Source: Streptomyces sp. Ru71 (GTDB lineage Bacteria > Actinomycetota > Actinomycetes > Streptomycetales > Streptomycetaceae). Taken from it: a stretch of DNA of 64,000 nucleotides. The position numbers were made by a program, and so were the translations under genes. Below are positions 57,408 through 64,000 of this stretch, piece after piece. Each line of letters starts with the position of its first letter. Positions within the stretch are counted from its first letter, which is position 1. The notes beneath the pieces were generated by a model. It did no database searches. It was not told where the DNA came from and saw nothing but the letters and a program-made list of their open reading frames with translations. The stretch covers positions 62,001-126,000 of the forward strand of contig NZ_PQSS01000006.1 of assembly GCF_002920535.1 (NCBI RefSeq), read 5' to 3'.

Positions 57408-58531
57408 GAGGCCGCGACGTGAAGATCCGTCGGCACGGCTCCGCCGCCGCGGTGGTGTCCGCGGCTCTTGTGCTCGCCGCATGCGGGCAGACCGGCCGGC
57501 CGGCCGCCCGGCCACCCGGATCCTCGTCGAACGGCGGCTTCACCATCGGCGTGTTGATGCCCGACAACAACGCCACCCGCTACCAGACCTTCGACCGGCC
57601 GTTCATCGAGAAGAAGGTCGAGGAACTGTGCCCCGCCTGCACGGTGAAGTACGCGAACGCCCAAGGTGACGCCTCCACCCAGCGCCACCAGCTCAACGCC
57701 ATGCTCATCAACGGGGCCAGAGTCCTCATCCTCGACCCGGTCGACGCAGGAGCGCTGCGCCGCTCGGTGGGGCAGGCCCGGGACGCCGGTGTCCCCGTGG
57801 TCGCCTATGACCGCCTCGCCGACGGCCCCATCTCCGGCTTCAGCGCCTACGACAACGCGGTCACCGGGCGGCTCCAGGCCGAGGCACTGCTCCAGGGAAT
57901 GGGGAAGAGAGCGCACAATGGCGAGGTGGTCTGGCTGGTCCCTCCCACCCCCTCTCTGCCCACATCGTTCCCGGTGGAATCGAAAGTCGCGCTGCCCCTC
58001 CTCAAGAGCCAAGGGGTACGGATCGACGAGGAGCACGGGATCACCACCCCTGTTCCCAACGCGCAGAACGCGGCCGCCGCCATGGCCGCGGCGATCGCCG
58101 GCCTCGGCCCCCACCGGATCGCCGGTGTCTACGCCATCGACGACGTGGTCGCCGCCGGAGCGGTCTCTGCCCTCAAGGCCGCCCAGGTGACATCGCTCCC
58201 GCCGATCGTCGCGCAGGATGCCGAACTGTCCGCCGTTCAGCGCATCGTGAAGGGAGAGCAGTACATGACGGTGTACAAGCCCTATGAGCCCGAAGCAGGC
58301 GCGGCGGCAGCGATGGCCGTGGCCCTGGGCCGGGGGGAGAAGCTCGACGGCATCGCCAGGAGCACCGTCGACAACCTCACGACGAAGGACATCCCGGCGG
58401 TCCTGCTCACGCCCGTCCCGGTGACCGCCAAAAGCGTCAAAGCCACCGTGGTCGAGGGCGGTACGTATACGGTCGAGCAGATTTGCACACCTAAACTCAC
58501 ATCGGCGTGCAGGAAGGCCGGACTCATCTGA
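57404..58531 (+). CDS. XylF-like sugar-binding lipoprotein
   Basis: 375-residue substrate-binding lipoprotein of the ribose/xylose group (Peripla_BP_4). The lipobox is LVLAACG. The binding fold: TIGVLMPDNNATRYQTFDRP, INGARVLILDPVDAG, GVPVVAYDRLADGPISGFSA and IAGVYAIDDVVAAGAVSALK. It resembles XylF in plan. Starts at the ATG overlapping the phosphatase stop; a GTG five codons on is also possible. Sugar is unknown. Confidence 0.88.
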   Translation: MRGRDVKIRRHGSAAAVVSAALVLAACGQTGRPAARPPGSSSNGGFTIGVLMPDNNATRYQTFDRPFIEKKVEELCPACTVKYANAQGDASTQRHQLNAMLINGARVLILDPVDAGALRRSVGQARDAGVPVVAYDRLADGPISGFSAYDNAVTGRLQAEALLQGMGKRAHNGEVVWLVPPTPSLPTSFPVESKVALPLLKSQGVRIDEEHGITTPVPNAQNAAAAMAAAIAGLGPHRIAGVYAIDDVVAAGAVSALKAAQVTSLPPIVAQDAELSAVQRIVKGEQYMTVYKPYEPEAGAAAAMAVALGRGEKLDGIARSTVDNLTTKDIPAVLLTPVPVTAKSVKATVVEGGTYTVEQICTPKLTSACRKAGLI

Positions 58532-58597
58532 GGACGTTCACCGTGTCCTGGCGTTGCCGGTCGGACTTCCGGCGGATCAGGCGGTGAGGAGAACCTG

Positions 58598-59386
58598 ATG
58601 GGTCACGTCTCGGACACGCCCCTCCTGTCACTGCGGGCGGTCTCCAAACGGTACGGCGCGGTGCAAGCCCTCTCCGATGTGGCACTGGAGATCGACTCGG
58701 GCCAGGTCATCGCCCTGATGGGTGACAACGGCGCGGGCAAGTCCACGCTCGTCAAGCTGATCGCGGGCGTCGACCGCGCCGACGAGGGCGCCATCGAGTG
58801 GGAGGGCCGCAGGGTGGAATTCACCCGCCCGCACGACGCGCAGGCGCTGGGCATCGCGACCGTGTATCAGGACCTCGCGCTGTGCCACGCACTCGACGCC
58901 GTCGGAAACCTCTTTCTCGGCCGTGAGCTTCGCCGGGGCCTGGGCCTCGACGAGCTGGAGATGGAACGCCGGGCCCATGAACTGCTGGACGCCCTGTCGC
59001 TGCAGGTCCCCCGGCTGCGTGTCCCGGTGTCCACCCTGTCGGTGGGGCAGCGGCAGGCCATCGCGATCTCCCGAGCGCTGCTCGCCGAGCCCAAGCTCGT
59101 TCTCCTCGACGAACCCACCGCGGCCCTGGGGATCAGACAGACCGCCCAGTTCTTCGATCTCGTCGAACAGCTTCGCGACCGTGGTCTCGGGGTCCTGCTC
59201 GTCAGCCACAACCTCGGTGACGTGAAGGCCGTCGCGGACTGGGTGGCGGTTCTGCGCCACGGTCGCAACAACGGCTTCTACGACGTCAGCACCACGTCCC
59301 AGGAGCAAATCCTCTCCTCCATCATCGGCACCACCGAGAACGCCGTCAGCATGCGTGCGGCAGAGGCGGAAGAGGCGGGCTGGTGA
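58598..59386 (+). CDS. XylG-like sugar ABC ATPase (single domain)
   Basis: 262-residue ATPase of the ribose/xylose transporter type, but with only one nucleotide-binding domain where RbsA has two. Walker A GDNGAGKSTL, Q-loop VYQDLAL, signature LSVGQRQAIAISRALL, Walker B KLVLLDEPTAALG and H-loop SHNLGDVKAV are all present. Single-domain forms are common in actinobacterial XylFGH systems and work as homodimers. GAGGAGAA precedes the ATG by about five bases. Confidence 0.9.
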   Translation: MGHVSDTPLLSLRAVSKRYGAVQALSDVALEIDSGQVIALMGDNGAGKSTLVKLIAGVDRADEGAIEWEGRRVEFTRPHDAQALGIATVYQDLALCHALDAVGNLFLGRELRRGLGLDELEMERRAHELLDALSLQVPRLRVPVSTLSVGQRQAIAISRALLAEPKLVLLDEPTAALGIRQTAQFFDLVEQLRDRGLGVLLVSHNLGDVKAVADWVAVLRHGRNNGFYDVSTTSQEQILSSIIGTTENAVSMRAAEAEEAGW

Positions 59387-60639
59387 GCCGGTCGGACCCA
59401 CCCGAAAGCAGGTCCGGCAGGGACGCGGTGCTTCACGCAGCCGGACGGTACACGGGGGCGCTCCGGCGCTGGGGGATCAGGCTGAAGGCCGACGTACAGC
59501 GCGGTGAACTCGGTCGAGCCGGAGTCGCTGTCGGCCTTGTCGTGGTCTGGCTCGTCTTCCAGGCCTTCAACAGCCACTTCCTCTCCCCGCGCAACCTGTC
59601 CAGTATCAGCGTGGACATGGTCGGAACCGGAATGCTCGCGCTGGGCCTCGTCTTCGTGCTGGCCCTCGGGGAGATCGACCTGTCGGTCGGTTCGGTCGCG
59701 GGGCTGGCCACTGTCGTGTTCGCCCGCCTGAACGTGGACACGGGCGTACCGGAGGGGCTCGCGGCCCTTCTCGCGGTTCTCACCGGGGCGGCCATCGGCG
59801 CCCTGCAAGGGTTCCTCCACGCCAGATCGGGGGTTCCGGCATACGTGATCACCCTCGCGGGTCTGCTGGGCTGGTACGGCCTGACGCTCTACCTGCTGGG
59901 CGCGAGCGGCACCCTCGACTTCGACGACACCGGACTGGTCGCATCGCTGGCGACCAGCTATCTCGGCAACCCCGCCGCAGCGTACGGTCTCGCGGCCGTC
60001 GCCACGGGCGCGTTCCTGCTCACGTGCCTGCGCAGCCGTCGGCGCCGCAGGGCAGCCGGTATGCCTTCCCTGGCCGTGAGCACGATTGTGCTGCGCGCCG
60101 GGACGCTCGCGGCGGTCGCGTTCGCCGCCGCCGGCGTGCTGAACGCGTTCCTGGGACTTCCGGTGGCCCTGCTCGTCTTCCTCGCCGCCGCCGTGGTCCT
60201 GAACTACCTCCTGCGTCGCATGCCCTACGGGCGGAAGGTGTTCGCGCTCGGCAGCGCGGGCGAGGCCGCCCGCCGTGCCGGCATCGACGTGACAAGGGTG
60301 CGCGTCTCGGTCTTCGTGATCTCGGGGGCGATGGCCGCTGTCGGAGGGCTGTTCCTGGCTTCGCCGACGGCCTCGACGATCCAGCCGTCCAGTTCACCCA
60401 CCCTGCTGCTGAGCGCGCTCGCCGCGGCCGTCCTCGGCGGCGCCAGCCTGTTCGGCGCACGCGGCACAACCTGGTCGGCGTTCCTTGGCATTCTCGTGAT
60501 CCAGTCGATCGCCTCCGGTGTGGCACTCCTCGGCATCCAGGCAGCCCTCCACTTCGTGATCACCGCCGGGGTGCTCCTCGCAGCCGTGCTGATCGATTCC
60601 ACATCGCGGCGCGCGCAGCGTGCCCACGGCTTGGCGTGA
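59383..60639 (+). CDS. XylH-like sugar ABC permease
   Basis: 418-residue permease of the ribose/xylose family with about ten helices. The family blocks VDMVGTGMLALGLVFVLALG, EIDLSVGSVAGL and YGRKVFALGSAGEAARRAGI are clear. GTG start within a GTGA overlap with the ATPase gene. Completes the three-component importer headed by the binding protein at 57404. Confidence 0.9.
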   Translation: MSRSDPPESRSGRDAVLHAAGRYTGALRRWGIRLKADVQRGELGRAGVAVGLVVVWLVFQAFNSHFLSPRNLSSISVDMVGTGMLALGLVFVLALGEIDLSVGSVAGLATVVFARLNVDTGVPEGLAALLAVLTGAAIGALQGFLHARSGVPAYVITLAGLLGWYGLTLYLLGASGTLDFDDTGLVASLATSYLGNPAAAYGLAAVATGAFLLTCLRSRRRRRAAGMPSLAVSTIVLRAGTLAAVAFAAAGVLNAFLGLPVALLVFLAAAVVLNYLLRRMPYGRKVFALGSAGEAARRAGIDVTRVRVSVFVISGAMAAVGGLFLASPTASTIQPSSSPTLLLSALAAAVLGGASLFGARGTTWSAFLGILVIQSIASGVALLGIQAALHFVITAGVLLAAVLIDSTSRRAQRAHGLA

Positions 60640-60912
60640 GCTGCGCGGCGGGACAACGCGGGAAGGCGCCCGTGGGAGCAGTGGTCCCCGGGGTGCCTAC
60701 CGAGGCGGGATGTGGTCGCCTCCCGACCAGGTGGCGATCGTGGCCAGCCCTGCCATACCGATCAGGGCGCTGAAACCGCCCTCCCCCCTGGGCGGGTGCC
60801 GGCTCACGACGACCACGGCCTGCTCCGCCGCTCCGGTGCCGACCCGGAGTGATGTCAGTGACCACTGATAGCGTGCCACCCCTTGTCGACAAGATCACGA
60901 AAGGACGGCACC
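60640..60912. other. Gene-poor stretch with a 12-bp palindrome
   Basis: No gene is supported with confidence in these 273 bp. A minus-strand frame of 60 codons (60697-60879, starting MARYQWSLTSLRVG) has a hydrophobic run SALIGMAGLATIATW, but no ribosome binding site and odd composition. A perfect palindrome CTTGTCGACAAG lies at 60882-60893, just before the Imm49 gene, and may be an operator. Confidence 0.4.
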
Positions 60913-61866
60913 GTGCGGGAAGTGACGCGCCATGCTGTCAGCGACCGGCGTATGACCGAGGCGCTCAAGGACATCCACGCACGGGCCCGGGAGCGCCGGC
61001 AGCGGCTGCGGTACGACAACGCGTCCCCGCAGAAGCTGCGGGAGATGGGCGACGAACTCGTCGAGCATGTGGCCGCCCGGACGGTACCGGAGCCCGTGCT
61101 CGACGAGGAGTCGCGGGCCGCTCTGCGGACTGCCGCGGAGTGCGCGCTGGGCGCGTTGAGCATCGGGTGTTTCCCCAACGGCGACCAGGAGATCCCCTTC
61201 CCGCTCATCGGCGAGGAGATCACCAGCGAGGACATCGCCTTCGGGGACGTGGTCGACCACGCGCCCACGGCCAGGACGTGGCTCGACGCGTTCGAGTTGT
61301 GCCTGGTCAGCGGGCTGGTCTGGGACTGGCAGCGGGTGATCGGCCTGCTGCTGCGCGGCGACTACGGGCCGGCCGTCCGTGCCGGGGTGCCGTACTCGCG
61401 GTTCACCCCGGTGTCGGACCCGGCGGACCTCGCGGCCATGGACGCCCTGTGCGGCTACCTCACCGAGGCCGAGGGGCATCTGCCGCGGGACTGGCCGACC
61501 GTACCGCTGTGCAAGCCGGACGAGGAGGTGCGCACCGCGGCCGCGCGGGGCCTCGACGCAGCGGGCCCGCTGACTCCCGACCAGCGCCTGCTGCGGATAC
61601 TCCTCGACGACGACCAGCCCCGCTTCGAGGAGGCACTCGCGGACCGGCTCATCGAGCACCGGCAGAACACGGGAGCCGATCCCGCCCCCGCGACGCTCCT
61701 TCCGCTCGGCGCGCTCGCCCTGGCCGTCCTCGCGGTACAGGTGCACGGCTGGGACCTCGGGGTCCGCTCCGGTTACCTGCCGCCTGACCTCCTGGGCTCG
61801 CCCCAGGCGCTGGAGCAGGCGGACGCGCTGGGCGTCAACGACCTGGGCTACTGGGCAGCCAAGTAG
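60913..61866 (+). CDS. Imm49 family immunity protein
   Basis: 317-residue protein of the Imm49 family, which is predicted to neutralise a polymorphic toxin. Typical stretches: LRTAAECALGALSIGCFPNG, WLDAFELCLVSGLVWDWQRV, LPRDWPTVPLCKPDEEV, LLRILLDDDQPRFEEALADR and AVLAVQVHGWDLGVRSGYLP. The GTG at 60913 has AAGGACGG upstream. No toxin gene is adjacent, so the protein is an orphan here; such copies are common in Streptomyces and may have other roles. Confidence 0.82.
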   Translation: MREVTRHAVSDRRMTEALKDIHARARERRQRLRYDNASPQKLREMGDELVEHVAARTVPEPVLDEESRAALRTAAECALGALSIGCFPNGDQEIPFPLIGEEITSEDIAFGDVVDHAPTARTWLDAFELCLVSGLVWDWQRVIGLLLRGDYGPAVRAGVPYSRFTPVSDPADLAAMDALCGYLTEAEGHLPRDWPTVPLCKPDEEVRTAAARGLDAAGPLTPDQRLLRILLDDDQPRFEEALADRLIEHRQNTGADPAPATLLPLGALALAVLAVQVHGWDLGVRSGYLPPDLLGSPQALEQADALGVNDLGYWAAK

Positions 61867-61983
61867 TCACCGGGCGGCAGGAGGAAAGTCGCGCGGCCGG
61901 GACCTCGGGATATCCGATGGTCGGGCCCACCGGCTACCTTCGGCCGACGCGGCGGGGGCGCGGCCGTTCGTAGCGTGGCCGGC

Positions 61984-62661
61984 ATGGATATCGACGTACG
62001 ACACAGCCCCTCGTTCACCGTGGCCCGGGTGCGCCTGGCCGGCGGTGAGTCGGTGCGGGCCGAGTCCGGGGCGATGATGGCGACCTCCGGCGGGATCGCC
62101 GTCTCGGCGAAGGCGGAGGGCGGGCTGCTGAAGGGGCTCAAGCGCAGTGTCCTGGGCGGTGAGTCGCTGTTCGTCACCCGGTTCACCGCGGACGCCGACG
62201 GCAGCTGGGTGGATCTCGCCGCGCGGTTGCCGGGCGATGTGACCGCCATCGACGTCGACGGCGGCGTCAGTCTCGCCCGTGGCGCATGGCTGTGCTCCTC
62301 CGACGGGATCGACCTCGACACGAAGTGGGGCGGGCTCAAGAACCTCGCCGGGGGCGAGGGCGGCTTCCTGGTGCGGGCCGAGGGGACCGGACAGGTGGCC
62401 GCCGCCTGCTACGGCGCCCTGGACCGTGTCGAACTGGGCACCGGCGAGACGCTCGTCCTCGACTCCGGTCACCTGGTCGCCTTCGAGGACGGTCTGTCGT
62501 ACCGCACACGCAAGGTCACCCAAGGGCTGATGCAGACCCTGAAGTCCGGCGAGGGGCTGGTCTTCGAGTTCTCCGGCCCCGGCCGGTTGTGGACCCAGAG
62601 CCGCAATCCGTCGGCCCTGGTCACCTGGCTGACCACCAAACTCCCCTTCAGCCGCGGCTAG
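61984..62661 (+). CDS. AIM24 family protein
   Basis: 225-residue AIM24-type protein (also seen as TIGR00266). It consists of beta-strand repeats: MDIDVRHSPSFTVARVRLAG, SVRAESGAMMATSGGI, LKGLKRSVLGGESLFVTRFT and a late block DSGHLVAFEDGLSYRT. The role is unknown; related proteins have been linked with mitochondrial shape in yeast and with bacterial envelope processes. No signal peptide. The ribosome binding site before the ATG at 61984 is weak. Confidence 0.88.
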   Translation: MDIDVRHSPSFTVARVRLAGGESVRAESGAMMATSGGIAVSAKAEGGLLKGLKRSVLGGESLFVTRFTADADGSWVDLAARLPGDVTAIDVDGGVSLARGAWLCSSDGIDLDTKWGGLKNLAGGEGGFLVRAEGTGQVAAACYGALDRVELGTGETLVLDSGHLVAFEDGLSYRTRKVTQGLMQTLKSGEGLVFEFSGPGRLWTQSRNPSALVTWLTTKLPFSRG

Positions 62662-62794
62662 CCGGTGCGAGGTCTCGGGCAACGGGGCTTCGTCGTGCCC
62701 GGTGCCCCGGCGCGGGAACGCGTCGAGAACCTGCGCCGGGGCGCCTGCGACCTGGTGTGGACGGCACGGCGTCTCGCCCGGTCCGCCGCGCGGG

Positions 62795-64000
62795 TCATTC
62801 CCTGCGGAGCCACACCGCCGTGTCCTGCGGAAGCCTGCCGTCCGGCGTGAGGGGGCCGCTGGCCAGGAGCAGTCGTTCGTGGGGCGGCAGGTGTGCGGGG
62901 GCCGCGGACAGATTGACCAGGCACAGCAGGCCGCCGGGGCGGCTGAAGGCGAGGACGCCGTCCGGGGCGGGGAGCCAGGTCATGGGGCCGTCGCCGAAGC
63001 CGGGCAAGGAACGGCGCAGCGCCAGGGCCTCCCGGTAGAGGGTGAGCATCGACTCCGGGTCGTCGCTCTGCCGGTCGACGGCGTACGCGGCCCAGCCCTC
63101 GGGCTGCGGCAACCAGGGTTCGCCGTGCGAGCCGAAGCCGGCGTGGGGGGCGTCGGCCTCCCAGGGCAGGGGTATCCGGCAGCCGTCGCGGCCGGGATCG
63201 GTTCCTCCGGAGCGGAAGTGCATGGGGTCCTGGATGCGGTCGAGCGGGACGTCGGCCTCGGGCAGCCCCAGTTCCTCGCCCTGGTAGAGGTAGACGGACC
63301 CGGGCAGCGCGAGGGTCAGCAGTGCGGCGGCGCGGGCACGCCGCGTGCCGAGGTCCAGGTCGGTGGGCGTGCCGAAGGCCTTCGTGGCGAAGTCGAACGC
63401 GGTGTCCGCGCGGCCGTAGCGGGTGACCGTGCGGGTCACGTCGTGGTTGCACAGCACCCAGGTGGCGGGGGCGCCGACGGGCGCGTGCTCGGCGAGGGTG
63501 TCGTCGATCGAGCGGCGCAGCCGGTCCGCGTCCCAGGGGCAGGTGAGGAAGTTGAAGTTGAAGGCGGTGTGCAGTTCGTCGGGGCGCAGGTAGCGGGCGA
63601 AGCGTTCGGCGTCGGGGAGCCAGACCTCGCCGACGAACACGGCGCCGTACTCGTCGGCGATGGCCCGCCAGGAGCGGTAGATGTCGTGCAGTTCGTCCTG
63701 GTCGATGTAGGGGTGCGGGTCGACGCCCTCGGTGAAGTCGGCGAGGGCCGGGTCCTTGACGAGCAGGGCGGCGGAGTCGATGCGTACGCCCGCCACTCCG
63801 CGTTCGAACCAGAAGCGCAGGATGTCCTCGTGCTCCTGGCGGACGGCCGGGTGTGCCCAGTTGAGGTCGGGCTGCTCGGGGGTGAACAGGTGCAGGTACC
63901 ACTCGCCGTCGGGGACGCGGGTCCAGGTGGGTCCGGCGAACTGCGAGGGCCAGTCGTTGGGCGGGAGTTCGCCGCTCGCTCCGCGGCCGGGCCGGAAGTG
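62795..64000 (-). CDS. GH13 glycosidase, 5' end outside window
   Basis: C-terminal 400 residues of an intracellular GH13 alpha-glycosidase; the frame stays open to the right edge (PPNDWPSQFAGPTWTRV, then YLHLFTPEQPDLNW). The nucleophile Asp is in GVAGVRIDSAALLV, the acid/base Glu in VFVGEVWLPD, and the third acid in VLCNHDVTRTVTRYG. Unlike the enzyme at 49680, the residue after the nucleophile is Ser, so it is not of the clear alpha-1,6 type. The start is beyond 64000, so length and signals are unknown. Confidence 0.9.
   Translation of the reverse strand, partial: HFRPGRGASGELPPNDWPSQFAGPTWTRVPDGEWYLHLFTPEQPDLNWAHPAVRQEHEDILRFWFERGVAGVRIDSAALLVKDPALADFTEGVDPHPYIDQDELHDIYRSWRAIADEYGAVFVGEVWLPDAERFARYLRPDELHTAFNFNFLTCPWDADRLRRSIDDTLAEHAPVGAPATWVLCNHDVTRTVTRYGRADTAFDFATKAFGTPTDLDLGTRRARAAALLTLALPGSVYLYQGEELGLPEADVPLDRIQDPMHFRSGGTDPGRDGCRIPLPWEADAPHAGFGSHGEPWLPQPEGWAAYAVDRQSDDPESMLTLYREALALRRSLPGFGDGPMTWLPAPDGVLAFSRPGGLLCLVNLSAAPAHLPPHERLLLASGPLTPDGRLPQDTAVWLRRE

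Noticed and set aside
60697..60879. 60-codon minus-strand frame starting MARYQWSLTSLRVG
   Set aside because: No ribosome binding site, mixed composition, and no operon context; kept only as a note in the gene-poor stretch.
1..64000. tRNA, rRNA, integrase, transposase or attachment sites
   Set aside because: None was recognised in either strand; the accessory character rests on gene content and remnants only.

Overview
The window is high-GC actinobacterial DNA, almost certainly from a Streptomyces chromosome and probably an accessory or arm region. The support is: very GC-rich third codon positions, frequent GTG and TTG starts, GTGA/ATGA stop-start overlaps, SpoIIE-type phosphatases, MmyB-type XRE regulators, Tat lipoproteins, and sugar ABC importers that lack their own ATPase, as in MsiK-dependent systems. 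I saw no rRNA, tRNA, CRISPR array, insertion sequence or replication origin.

Layout, left part. 1-6.9 kb: the 3' end of a SpoIIE phosphatase, a TetR regulator divergent from an NmrA-like/pyridoxamine-oxidase-like/haloalkane-dehalogenase-like operon, a DUF2975-XRE pair behind twin operators, and a divergent SDR/XRE pair. 7.0-11.8 kb: a complete lasso-peptide cluster on the minus strand, in the order precursor, cyclase, RRE protein, protease, ABC exporter. The 35-codon precursor gene (11654-11761) has a predicted core ending DLLGGHQLI. 12.2-13.3 kb: a small ECF sigma operon with a Cys-rich membrane protein and a possible 29-residue membrane peptide. 13.4-21.1 kb: a divergent biosynthetic locus that I cannot assign to a known pathway. 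It has a HemN-like radical SAM enzyme and a DUF1152 protein on one arm, and two ATP-grasp ligases, an MFS exporter and a FemAB-like transferase on the other. Each arm carries a rare TTA codon near the start of its transcript, which suggests bldA control.

Middle part. 21.3-32.6 kb: DUF4436 protein, a PAP2 phosphatase remnant, a fused SecDF, a NarL-type two-component system, two DksA/TraR proteins coupled to an MreB-like protein, SnoaL-like and DHFR-like proteins, and an XRE/MFS divergent pair.

32.7-46.3 kb is a carbohydrate locus that fits uptake and intracellular breakdown of inulin-derived difructose anhydrides: GH32, two DUF2961 (GH172-type) proteins, a GH91 enzyme, a LacI regulator with two matching operators, and two ABC importers. 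46.4-54.6 kb is a second sugar locus: ABC importer, GH13 with a Val marking alpha-1,6 specificity, ROK regulator, and a Tat-exported GH27-like enzyme. Together these fit isomalto-oligosaccharide or dextran-type glucan use.

Right end. 54.9-60.6 kb: a multidomain SpoIIE phosphatase/ATPase sensor whose stop codon overlaps the start of a xylose-type ABC transporter operon. 60.9-64 kb: an Imm49-like protein, an AIM24 protein and a GH13 enzyme cut by the window edge.

The main candidates for undescribed biology are the radical SAM/DUF1152/double ATP-grasp locus, the lasso peptide, and the difructose-anhydride locus with its split Tat-signal/GH91 pair. All names come from reading motifs by eye; no database search was run.
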